NCBI GenBank assembly: GCA_964514415.1
Contig: CAZEQL010000039.1
Location: 1 to 10,137, forward strand
DNA: 10,137 nt
Direction of reading: 5' to 3'
DNA from: CAZEQL01 sp964514415
GTDB taxonomy: Bacteria; Chloroflexota; Dehalococcoidia; GIF9; AB-539-J10
Part shown: in pieces, positions 1 through 6,119 of the stretch
How positions within the stretch are numbered: position 1 is the first letter of the stretch
How the letters are laid out: every line of letters starts with the position of its first letter
The notes under the pieces: generated by a model
Databases searched by the model: none
Told to the model about the DNA's origin: nothing
What the model saw: only the letters and a program-made list of their open reading frames with translations
Translations under genes and position numbers: made by a program

Positions 1-18
1 TTTCTCTTCTTCGGGCAT
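1..18 (-). CDS. 5' end of an unidentified gene (partial)
   Basis: On the minus strand an ATG at 18-16 is followed by five codons (start MPEEEK) before the window ends. A strong AAGGAGGT ribosome-binding sequence lies at 33-26, about 7 nt before the ATG, so this is very probably a real gene start. Six residues do not identify a product. The fumarase alpha subunit just upstream normally has a beta-subunit partner encoded next to it, so the beta subunit is one candidate. The 136-nt gap and a separate promoter-like sequence fit equally well with an unrelated gene. Confidence 0.6.
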
Positions 19-52
19 GGCAATTACCTCCTTCTAAGCCACAAACTTGGCA

Positions 53-81
53 ATTCTAGCACCAAATTTTACCTACAACAA
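53..81 (-). promoter_or_regulatory. candidate promoter for the gene starting at 18
   Basis: Read on the minus strand, TTGTTG (81-76) is followed after exactly 17 nt by TAGAAT (58-53), and the -10 is preceded by TGC, giving an extended -10. The predicted transcript would start near 46 and carry the AAGGAGGT site. The -35 matches consensus at only three positions, so the call rests mainly on the extended -10 and the spacing. Confidence 0.4.
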
Positions 82-154
82 AAGGACTAATTCATTTTGC
101 GCCAAGCTCTCCGAAATTAATGCTTGAACGTCGACCAAATTTTGCTTTTCCCCT

Positions 155-1000
155 TTACAGAATTGCTTCCTTGTGGCGAGCACACCAACATTGCAGGTTA
201 ACCGCCACTGGCAAGCTAGCAATATGACAGGGGAAGGTCTCAACGTGAACTGCCAGAGCAGTAATCCTGCCCCCGTATCCCATCGGTCCGATACCCAAAG
301 CATTAACTTTTTGGAGAATTTCTTTTTCTAGCTCAGCTATCTCAGCATCTGGATTTGACTTGCCCGCCTCGCGCAGTAACGCCTTTTTAGCTATCAGCAT
401 GGCTTTTTCCGCTGTCCCCCCTATTCCCAAACCAACAATGACTGGAGGGCATGGGTTACTACCCGCCTTATCAACAACATCCACCACAAAATCTATAATG
501 CCCTGACGATCATAAGTCGGAGGTAGCACAGTGAAGCAGGTCATGTTCTCCGCACCACCACCTTTGGGCATCACAATGATTTTGAGCTTCTCACCCGGAA
601 CTATATCTGTGTGAATAATAGCTGGAGTATTATCTCCAGTATTCACCCTGGCGGAAAAAGGCCGGACTACCATTGACTTGCGTAAATAACCTCGCTGATA
701 TCCTTGACGCACCCCTTCGTTCACCGCCGTATAAAGGTCACCTCCAACTATATGAACTTCCTGTCCTAATTCCAGAAAGACTACCGCAGTACCACAATCT
801 TGACATAAGGGAACTTTCTCCTCAGCAGCTATTCTGATATTTTCCAGTATCTTATCTAGCACATCACACCCTAAAGGTGATTCTTCATGCTGCCGTGCCT
901 GCTTCAAAGAAGCAAGCACATCTTCGGGAAGAAAGAAATTAGCTTCTTGGCATAACCTGGCTATAGTTCGGGTAACAGCATCAGCGTGAATCTCTCTCAT
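155..1000 (-). CDS. Class I fumarate hydratase, alpha (N-terminal type) subunit
   Basis: 281 residues. This is the Fe-S hydro-lyase subunit of the two-subunit class I fumarase/tartrate dehydratase family, which interconverts fumarate and L-malate in the cytoplasm. The three cysteines expected to hold the oxygen-sensitive [4Fe-4S] cluster are visible: C66 in PLCQDCG, C184 in NPCPPVIVG and C271 in VNLQCW. Other family landmarks are RPFSARVNTGDNTPA (113-127), GGGAENMT (147-154) and GLGIGGTAEKA (190-200). Length is normal for an alpha subunit. The ATG at 1000 lies 7 nt after the mdh stop with only a weak GGA upstream, so translation is probably coupled to mdh. Activity needs a beta subunit, which is not confirmed in this window. 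A tartrate dehydratase alpha subunit cannot be excluded, but the adjacent malate dehydrogenase favours fumarase. Confidence 0.93.
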   Translation of the reverse strand: MREIHADAVTRTIARLCQEANFFLPEDVLASLKQARQHEESPLGCDVLDKILENIRIAAEEKVPLCQDCGTAVVFLELGQEVHIVGGDLYTAVNEGVRQGYQRGYLRKSMVVRPFSARVNTGDNTPAIIHTDIVPGEKLKIIVMPKGGGAENMTCFTVLPPTYDRQGIIDFVVDVVDKAGSNPCPPVIVGLGIGGTAEKAMLIAKKALLREAGKSNPDAEIAELEKEILQKVNALGIGPMGYGGRITALAVHVETFPCHIASLPVAVNLQCWCARHKEAIL

Positions 1001-1007
1001 TTTTCCA

Positions 1008-1940
1008 TCACTGCGTTGCGTTCATAACATTAATCAACTCCTGTACTGCCTCTGCTGATTTCCTCAAAGCGGCAGCTTCTTCAGGGCTGAGCTTCAACTC
1101 TATTACTTGCTCCATGCCATCCTTGCCCAATTTAACAGGAACCCCCATTGTCACCCCGGTGATACCATACTCCCCCTCCAGGTAAACAGCACAGGGTAAT
1201 ATCTTCTTCCTGTCCAGGATTATGGCATCTACCATTTGTGCTACTGCCGCTCCAGGAGCATAAAAGGCACTACTCGTTTTAAGCAGGTCAACTATCTCTT
1301 CTCCGCCTTTCACTACACGGTAAACTATATTATAGATTTTCTCCTGGGACAGAAGTTCAGTGATAGGAATACCAGCAACAGTAGAAAACCTGGGAAGCGG
1401 TACCATGGTATCACCATGTCCCCCCAAAACACAGGCAAATACATCTTCAACAGAAACGTCAAGTTCCTGAGCGATAAAGGTCCTAAATCTGGCAGCATCG
1501 AGAATGCCAGATTGCCCCAAAACTCTATTTCGAGAGAACCCACTGGACTGAAGAGCCACCTGTGTCATGGCATCCAAAGGATTGGTCACCATGATAATAA
1601 TGGAATTAGGTGAATATTTAACTACTTTTTCCGTGACGTCCCGTATTATTTTCATATTGGCCAATGCCAGGTCGTCACGGCTCATTCCAGGCTTCCTAGA
1701 CATCCCGGAGGTAATGATGACAACATCAGAATCGGCGCTATCGGCGAAGTCATTAGTCCCTACGAGTTTAGAATCAAACCCCACAACAGGGCCCGCTTCA
1801 AGAATATCCAGCGCTTTACCCTGAGGCAAACCTTTAATAATATCCACAAGAACGATGTCAGCATAACCTCTTTGCGCTAACTGCTGGGCACAGGTGGATC
1901 CTACGTTTCCAGCCCCTACAATGGTAACTTTGCTACGCAT
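1008..1940 (-). CDS. mdh: Malate dehydrogenase (LDH-like type)
   Basis: 310 residues, the usual length for the LDH-like, NAD-dependent malate dehydrogenases. The Rossmann loop is GAGNVGS (9-15), and D33 ends the second strand, as expected for NAD preference. Substrate specificity is read from SRKPGMSR (81-88): R82 sits where lactate dehydrogenases have glutamine, so malate/oxaloacetate is the expected substrate, with R88 on the mobile loop. VTNPLDAMT (118-126), D148 and R151 in GILDAARFR, and catalytic H175 in GGHGDTMVPL complete the active site. The ATG at 1940 has a strong AAGGAGGT site at 1957-1950. It is the first gene of a two-gene minus-strand operon with the fumarase alpha subunit, so the two consecutive TCA-cycle steps are co-expressed. 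No defect is seen. Confidence 0.96.
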   Translation of the reverse strand: MRSKVTIVGAGNVGSTCAQQLAQRGYADIVLVDIIKGLPQGKALDILEAGPVVGFDSKLVGTNDFADSADSDVVIITSGMSRKPGMSRDDLALANMKIIRDVTEKVVKYSPNSIIIMVTNPLDAMTQVALQSSGFSRNRVLGQSGILDAARFRTFIAQELDVSVEDVFACVLGGHGDTMVPLPRFSTVAGIPITELLSQEKIYNIVYRVVKGGEEIVDLLKTSSAFYAPGAAVAQMVDAIILDRKKILPCAVYLEGEYGITGVTMGVPVKLGKDGMEQVIELKLSPEEAAALRKSAEAVQELINVMNATQ

Positions 1941-1949
1941 TATTAATCT

Positions 1950-1957
1950 ACCTCCTT
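1950..1957 (-). promoter_or_regulatory. strong ribosome-binding site of mdh
   Basis: The minus strand reads AAGGAGGT, a near-perfect complement to the 16S rRNA tail, about 9 nt before the ATG. It fixes the mdh start and contrasts with the weak site before the next gene in the same operon. Confidence 0.8.
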
Positions 1958-1990
1958 TAACACTTTTTCTCCCCCCACTACATTAAACTA

Positions 1991-1996
1991 ATTATA
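1991..1996 (-). promoter_or_regulatory. candidate -10 element for mdh-fumarase
   Basis: The minus strand carries a perfect TATAAT about 50 nt before the mdh start codon. No convincing -35 hexamer is found at 16-18 nt spacing (CCCATA at 17 nt). The position in a divergent intergenic region supports a promoter, but the evidence is a single hexamer. Confidence 0.4.
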
Positions 1997-2035
1997 GCTC
2001 TTTAGACAAGAAGTATGGGATGTTTAACTCCCTTT

Positions 2036-2044
2036 TGGTATACT
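2036..2044 (+). promoter_or_regulatory. candidate extended -10 promoter for cmk-plsC-ispH
   Basis: TGGTATACT is an extended -10 (TGn followed by TATACT) in the divergent region upstream of cmk. No good -35 is present, which extended -10 promoters can tolerate. The predicted start near 2051 would give a leader of about 80 nt. That leader contains a 7-bp direct repeat, GGTTATG at 2096-2102 and 2111-2117, of unknown meaning. Confidence 0.38.
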
Positions 2045-2133
2045 AGACTCTAATCGCACTCGAATCACACATCATATAGGCTGCTACACGCCAGTGGTTA
2101 TGTTCCAACAGGTTATGATAAGATAAGAGAAGT

Positions 2134-2802
2134 TTGAAGTCTCAACTAATCGCTATAGATGGTCCCGTAGCAGTAGGCAAGAGCAGTGTAGGCATATTAC
2201 TAGCCAGAAGATTGGGCTATATTTTCTTCGATACTGGCATGATGTATCGAGCTTTCAGCAGCAAAGTCCTCAAATTAGGCATCTCCCCGGAGGATGAAAA
2301 CAGGCTGTGCCACCTAGCCATTACAACCAAATTCGACTTTGTTCCCTCTGAGGAAGGATATCTCTCTATTCTAGTCGATGGCAACGATGTTTCTTCTGAA
2401 TTGCTTCGTCTTGAGGTAGAAGAACAGGTTTCTGTGATATCAAAGGTAGCTGGAGTGCGCCAAGCAATGGTGTCTGAGCAGCGGAGATTCGCCCAGCCAG
2501 GGAAAATTATAATGGCAGGAAGGGACATTGGAACGGTGGTTTTACCCCAGGCGGAATTGAAGATTTTCTTGGTCGCTTCTGCTGAAGAGAGGGCTAATCG
2601 CCGTTGCAAGGAATTTCTGGGGCGAGGGAAAAAGGTGGATTACAATGCTATCTTCACTGAATTGGAGAGACGCGATGAAATGGATATTCAGCGGCTTATC
2701 TCACCACTTAAGCCCGCTGCTGACGCTATAATCATCGATACTGAAAAATTAAGTTTGGGACAGGTAGTTGATAAACTATATACTTTGGCGATAAATCGGT
2801 GA
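2134..2802 (+). CDS. cmk: Cytidylate kinase ((d)CMP kinase)
   Basis: 222 residues. It phosphorylates CMP and dCMP with ATP in the cytoplasm, recycling the CMP released by phospholipid and RNA metabolism. The P-loop is GPVAVGKS (10-17); the commoner form in the family is GPAGSGKS, so this is a variant that keeps the Gly-Lys-Ser core. TGMMYRA (34-40) is the CMP-binding region, GRDIGTVVLP (129-138) is diagnostic, and RRDEMDIQR with PLKPAADA (179-198) is the C-terminal signature. The start is TTG at 2134: an in-frame stop lies 15 nt upstream and the next ATG falls after the P-loop. The preceding AAGAGAAG is only a weak ribosome-binding site. It is the first gene of an operon; its stop overlaps the plsC start as GTGA, indicating coupled translation. 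Confidence 0.93.
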   Translation: MKSQLIAIDGPVAVGKSSVGILLARRLGYIFFDTGMMYRAFSSKVLKLGISPEDENRLCHLAITTKFDFVPSEEGYLSILVDGNDVSSELLRLEVEEQVSVISKVAGVRQAMVSEQRRFAQPGKIIMAGRDIGTVVLPQAELKIFLVASAEERANRRCKEFLGRGKKVDYNAIFTELERRDEMDIQRLISPLKPAADAIIIDTEKLSLGQVVDKLYTLAINR

Positions 2803-3443
2803 GTCTCTCTCAAAAGATTTTCTTAAGCATACTTAAACTCTTTTTCAAGACTTTTCTTTCTTGGAAAGTCGAGGGAAGGGGAAATGTACCTTTAACTGGT
2901 CCATTCATTGTTGTAGCCAATCATGTTCATCTTCTCGACCCAATATTACTACAATGTAGCTTTCCTCAATGGATTAATTTTATGGCAAAAGAGGAACTTT
3001 TCCACCACCCTCTTTTGAAGCCTCTACTTCGCTGGGGACGAGCTTTCTCCATACGACGTCACGGTACAATTAAAGAAAAACAGGAGGCGCTCCAGAAAGC
3101 CAAGGATACGCTGAATAAAGGGCTAATTCTAGGCATGTTTCCTGAAGGCAAAAGAAGCCCTGAGGGCAAGCTTATAACAGGCAAACCAGGCTCCGCAGTC
3201 ATAGCCTCGCAATTGGGCATTTCCCTCCTCCCCATTGGCATTATTGGCACCCATAAGATTAAGGGGATAAGTTGGCCATGGAAGCACCCCAAAATAATTA
3301 TCAACATTGGTCAGCCCTTCACTCTTCCTCCAATTGATGGTAAGTTAAATAAATCGCAAATGAGATTACTAACTGATTCCATGATGGGTAAAATCGCTGT
3401 CCTTCTGCCACCAGAATATCAAGGGGTCTATAAAGGAACATGA
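2799..3443 (+). CDS. plsC: 1-acyl-sn-glycerol-3-phosphate acyltransferase (PlsC family)
   Basis: 214 residues. It is predicted to acylate lysophosphatidic acid to phosphatidic acid at the cytoplasmic membrane face. The four acyltransferase blocks are visible: NHVHLLDP (41-48) containing the catalytic H-x4-D pair H42/D47, FSIRRHG (83-89), FPEGKRSPEG (114-123) for phosphate binding, and LLPIGIIG (143-150). A hydrophobic N-terminal stretch (about 7-21) could anchor it to the membrane. Length is typical of the short single-domain members. The GTG start overlaps the cmk stop by 4 nt and has no good ribosome-binding site of its own, so translation is probably coupled. The TGA overlaps the next ATG in the same way. 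Exact acceptor specificity within the PlsC family cannot be read from sequence. Confidence 0.9.
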   Translation: MSLSQKIFLSILKLFFKTFLSWKVEGRGNVPLTGPFIVVANHVHLLDPILLQCSFPQWINFMAKEELFHHPLLKPLLRWGRAFSIRRHGTIKEKQEALQKAKDTLNKGLILGMFPEGKRSPEGKLITGKPGSAVIASQLGISLLPIGIIGTHKIKGISWPWKHPKIIINIGQPFTLPPIDGKLNKSQMRLLTDSMMGKIAVLLPPEYQGVYKGT

Positions 3444-4321
3444 AGATTGAGAAGGTTCGAGGGCTTGGCTTATGCTTCGGTGTGAGACAAGCCATAAAGC
3501 TGCTAAAGGAGGCAGTTAATAAATATGGAGAGATAGAAACCCTAGGACCAATAGCACACAATCGGCAATTAGTGGAAGAGCTAACTAAATTAGGAGTAAA
3601 GCCGGTAAATCACCTCGACCAAGTTAAAGGTCAAATCTTGGCTATCACTACGCATGGCACAAGCCCTGTAGTGTTATCTGAAATCAAAGCCCGCCAGATT
3701 CATATTATTGATACCACTTGTCCCATAGTCCGCAAAGCTCAAAATATAGCTAAAGAATTAGCTGAAGCCAACTTTGATGTCATCATCTTTGGGGAAGCAG
3801 AACATGCTGAGGTTAAAGGATTGTTGGGTTGGGCAGGAGAGAAAGGAGTAGCTACCCTCGATGTGGAGCAAATTGTCGCTGCGAGCAAAGCGAAGCAATC
3901 TCTATCATCATCTCGCCTGGGCATTATTTCTCAAACCACTCAAACCAAATCCGCTTTTATCGAGTTTACTAAGCGGCTCATGGCTACCTCTGGTTTTAAA
4001 GCTAAGGAGGTACGTGTTGTTAATACTTTATGTCAAGTAGTACAAAGACGCCAAGAAGCCGCTCTAAAATTAGCCCAGAAAAGCCAACTTATGATAGTAC
4101 TAGGTGGATCTAATAGCGCCAACACTAAGCGCCTCGCTGAAGTATGTTCACCTATAGTGAAAACCCATCTGGTAGAAAGAGCAGACGAAGTGGATGATTC
4201 TTGGTTTGAAGGCAAACATCATATTGGCATCGCGGCTGGAACATCTACTCTAGATGAAACTATAGAGGAGATAATGACTAAGCTAAAGTCTTTACAGACA
4301 AGCACCCAACTGTCACCCTGA
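3440..4321 (+). CDS. ispH: 4-hydroxy-3-methylbut-2-enyl diphosphate reductase (IspH/LytB)
   Basis: 293 residues. It catalyses the last step of the MEP isoprenoid pathway, reducing HMBPP to IPP and DMAPP with a [4Fe-4S] cluster. The three cluster cysteines are C12 (GLCFGVRQAI), C94 (DTTCPIVRKA) and C198 (NTLCQVVQRRQ). Substrate-binding residues are also seen: H40 in LGPIAHN, H72 in THGTS, H122 and E124 in EHAEVKG, QTTQTK (165-170), SNSAN (224-228) and S269 in AGTSTLDE. The ATG overlaps the plsC stop (ATGA), and AAGGA lies 3 nt upstream. It is the last gene of cmk-plsC-ispH. Oddly, the last few codons and the stop fall inside a repeat-like hairpin, so the C-terminal tail may have been set by repeat insertion. 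No S1-domain fusion is present, unlike some Firmicutes IspH proteins. Confidence 0.96.
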   Translation: MKIEKVRGLGLCFGVRQAIKLLKEAVNKYGEIETLGPIAHNRQLVEELTKLGVKPVNHLDQVKGQILAITTHGTSPVVLSEIKARQIHIIDTTCPIVRKAQNIAKELAEANFDVIIFGEAEHAEVKGLLGWAGEKGVATLDVEQIVAASKAKQSLSSSRLGIISQTTQTKSAFIEFTKRLMATSGFKAKEVRVVNTLCQVVQRRQEAALKLAQKSQLMIVLGGSNSANTKRLAEVCSPIVKTHLVERADEVDDSWFEGKHHIGIAAGTSTLDETIEEIMTKLKSLQTSTQLSP

Positions 4322-4369
4322 GCGAATGCGCAGGGTCTTAGATTCTCTGGCTTACAGCCTCAGACTGAA
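4311..4369. repeat. decayed REP-like palindromic element between ispH and the HIT gene
   Basis: Two adjacent hairpins fill the convergent spacer. The first, 4315-4336, pairs ACCCTG with CAGGGT and continues with a short inner stem. The second, about 4346-4363, pairs TCT-GGCT with AGCC-AGA around TAC with a 2-nt bulge. The opening string CACCCTGAGCGAA followed by AGGGTCT resembles an intergenic repeat class that I recall from Chloroflexota and other environmental genomes; this is from memory and unchecked. The ispH stop codon (4319-4321) lies inside the first hairpin. Neither hairpin is followed by a T-run, so they are not canonical intrinsic terminators, although they could slow polymerase or protect the 3' ends of both converging transcripts. 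Confidence 0.5.
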
Positions 4370-4373
4370 TGCC

Positions 4374-4721
4374 CTAGCCGAGCTGGTCACTCAGTCTCCT
4401 GCCACCAATAAGGTGAAAATGAAGATGCGGCACCACCTGCCCCCCTTCAGGGCCACAATTTACTGCCAAGCGATAGCCCTTTTCCGCTATCCCCTCTTTC
4501 TCTGCTAATTTTTGGGCTAAAATTATAAGGCGCCCTATAAACCCTTGCTGCTGCGCAGTAAGTTCTGCCAAAGATGCAATATGAGTTTTGGGTACGATAA
4601 TCAAATGCGTAGGTGCCTGGGGCTTGATATCCTTAAAAGCCAGGAAATTTTCATCTTGATAAACTATATCACTAGCTATCTCGCCGGTGACAATCTGACA
4701 AAAAAGACATTCCTTGGCCAT
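4374..4721 (-). CDS. HIT family protein (histidine triad nucleotide-binding, Hint-like)
   Basis: 115 residues. Histidine-triad proteins of this size are purine nucleoside phosphoramidases or dinucleotide hydrolases that bind nucleotides in the cytoplasm as dimers. The triad is complete: H99-L-H101-F-H103 in VPHLHFHLIGG, with H101 and H103 at the active-site end. C5 and C8 (CLFC), together with H47 and H99, match the zinc-binding set of Hint relatives. DIKPQAPTHLIIVPK (31-45) is the conserved central strand. The ATG at 4721 is preceded by AAGGAG about 9 nt away and begins 15 nt after the CoA-enzyme stop, so the two form an operon. The physiological substrate is unknown, and the operon partner gives no firm clue. 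Confidence 0.93.
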   Translation of the reverse strand: MAKECLFCQIVTGEIASDIVYQDENFLAFKDIKPQAPTHLIIVPKTHIASLAELTAQQQGFIGRLIILAQKLAEKEGIAEKGYRLAVNCGPEGGQVVPHLHFHLIGGRRLSDQLG

Positions 4722-4736
4722 GGTTTAACTCTCCTT

Positions 4737-5984
4737 CTAACTTATGGCACCTTCCTGCCGTAAAATCTCAATATCTTCCCGTCTATAACCCAACTCCTGT
4801 AATACTTCATCAGTGTGCTCGCCAAGCAGTGGAGACAAACTCCTCACTGTGCCCGGAGTGTCTGAAAGTTTAGGAGCTATACCAACTTGCTTGACTTTAC
4901 CCAAAGTAGGATGTTCCACTTCTATCACCATCTGCCGATGAAGCACCTGTGGGTCAGCAAAGACCTCGTCTAAAGTATAAACCTTGCCCACAGGTATATC
5001 GTGTTGAGTCAGCAGTTCAAACCATTTATCCCTTGTCATGGTTAAGAAAGTTTGTTTCAGATAGGAAGAAATTTCCTCCCATTTTTTATCCCCGGGTTTA
5101 GAAACAAAATGCTCCGAGGTAAAGTGGAAAGGAATATAATCTTCCCTCTGCAGAAGTCGGCAGAGATTCTCCCAGAAATGTGGCTCAATACAACCAATGG
5201 TAATATATCTACCATCTTTGGTTTCATATACTCCATAATAAGGATAAGCACCGTGAAGTGTTGTTTCGCCTCGCTTAGGAATTTCACCATTCTGGAAATA
5301 ATTGGTAGTGTACCAAGTGATGAGAGAAATTGCTCCATCCATATAAGCTATATCTACATATTGTCCTTTATCTGTCTTATTTCTAGCCATCAAAGCGGCT
5401 AAAATGCCAATAGCTCCATATAAAGAGGCGCCGGCAAAGTCAGCCACCAGATTCAGGGGAATAACCGGCAAACCTTGGGAAGGGCCAATTAAGCCAAGAA
5501 CCCCAGCCAAGGATATATAATTGACATCGTGGCCAGGAATGGTGCGATAGGGGCCATCCTGACCATAACCACTAAGCGAGCAGTAAATAATCTTAGGATT
5601 TAACCTTTTTATAGTGTCATAATCTATCCCTAAACGTTTGACTACTCCCGGTCTATATCCCTCAATAATAACGTCCGCTTGCTGAGCAAGGCGGTAAAAT
5701 ACTTGACGCCCCGGCTCTGACTTAAGATTAAGCCCTATACTTTTCTTATTGCGATTAAGAGCAAAATAAACTGCTTCCTCTCTCCTCTTTTCGCCCTTAG
5801 GCGAAGGCCCCGCTCCACTAAGTTCACTCGGTATAGGGGACTCAACTTTAAGTACCTCAGCTCCTAAATCTCCTAAAAGCATAGTACAAAAAGCACCTGG
5901 TGCTAGCCCCGACAAATCTAAGATTTTGACTCCTTCCAACGCTACCATCTCTTCCACCAAACTAATAATGTTATTTACAACCAT
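4737..5984 (-). CDS. CaiB/BaiF family CoA enzyme, alpha-methylacyl-CoA racemase-like
   Basis: 415 residues, the usual length for class III CoA-transferases and alpha-methylacyl-CoA racemases. The fold's N-terminal block GVKILDLSGLAPGAFC (18-33) and GDLGAEVLKVE (38-48) are clear. GHDVNY (151-156) contains H152 and NLVADFAG (178-185) contains D182; these match the His/Asp general-base pair of alpha-methylacyl-CoA racemases. At the position of the catalytic aspartate of formyl-CoA transferases there is D216 (YMDGA), where racemases usually have glutamate. Racemase is therefore favoured over transferase, but not settled. The ATG at 5984 lacks a ribosome-binding site. An ATG at 5948 (MVALEGVK) would match the usual family N-terminus and sits after GGAAGAG, so the true protein may be 403 residues. 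It is the first gene of an operon with the HIT gene; no clear promoter was found. Confidence 0.88.
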   Translation of the reverse strand: MVVNNIISLVEEMVALEGVKILDLSGLAPGAFCTMLLGDLGAEVLKVESPIPSELSGAGPSPKGEKRREEAVYFALNRNKKSIGLNLKSEPGRQVFYRLAQQADVIIEGYRPGVVKRLGIDYDTIKRLNPKIIYCSLSGYGQDGPYRTIPGHDVNYISLAGVLGLIGPSQGLPVIPLNLVADFAGASLYGAIGILAALMARNKTDKGQYVDIAYMDGAISLITWYTTNYFQNGEIPKRGETTLHGAYPYYGVYETKDGRYITIGCIEPHFWENLCRLLQREDYIPFHFTSEHFVSKPGDKKWEEISSYLKQTFLTMTRDKWFELLTQHDIPVGKVYTLDEVFADPQVLHRQMVIEVEHPTLGKVKQVGIAPKLSDTPGTVRSLSPLLGEHTDEVLQELGYRREDIEILRQEGAIS

Positions 5985-6019
5985 TTTACTTTATCAACTT
6001 AACCATAGTCTACACAAAT

Positions 6020-6048
6020 TTGCCTTTTTTACTTAATTATGCTACTTT
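6020..6048 (+). promoter_or_regulatory. candidate nusA operon promoter
   Basis: TTGCCT (6020-6025), a 17-nt spacer, then TACTTT (6043-6048) preceded by TGC, giving an extended -10. The predicted start near 6055 lies just before the leader terminator and would give a leader of about 65 nt. An imperfect palindrome, TACTT-TC-AAGTA (6043-6054), overlaps the -10 and could be an operator. The hexamers are only moderate matches. Confidence 0.35.
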
Positions 6049-6068
6049 CAAGTAAAAAGATTTTATCT

Positions 6069-6092
6069 AAGTGGGTTCTTACCCACTTTTTT
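6069..6092 (+). terminator. intrinsic terminator in the nusA leader (candidate attenuator)
   Basis: AAGTGGGT (6069-6076) and ACCCACTT (6081-6088) form a perfect 8-bp stem around TCTT, followed by a T-run (6087-6092, the first two bases paired). This is a canonical rho-independent terminator on the plus strand and ends 27 nt before the nusA ATG. On the minus strand the hairpin is not followed by T residues, so it does not act in that direction. No plus-strand gene lies immediately upstream (the CoA enzyme is on the minus strand). It therefore either attenuates the nusA operon itself or blocks antisense readthrough from ispH. Confidence 0.75.
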
Positions 6093-6119
6093 GTTAAATC
6101 TAAAATTGGGTTAAGGAAA

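Noticed and set aside
73..303. Minus-strand frame running through the end of the fumarase gene into the gap
   Set aside because: It is out of frame with the fumarase, whose C-terminal C271 region occupies the same bases. A shorter TTG-initiated 21-codon version after AAAGGGGA is conceivable but unsupported.
1236..1613. 125-codon plus-strand frame opposite mdh
   Set aside because: The minus-strand mdh in the same interval has all catalytic motifs; this frame shows no family features.
2017..2036. GGGA...TCCC hairpin followed by TTTT as a terminator
   Set aside because: The stem is only 4 bp plus a bulged 2-bp extension, and no plus-strand gene lies upstream to be terminated; it probably arises by chance within the divergent promoter region.
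6039..6119. 27-residue N-terminal extension of NusA
   Set aside because: The added residues are encoded by the promoter and terminator region, the start lacks a ribosome-binding site, and NusA homologues begin at the position of ATG 6120.
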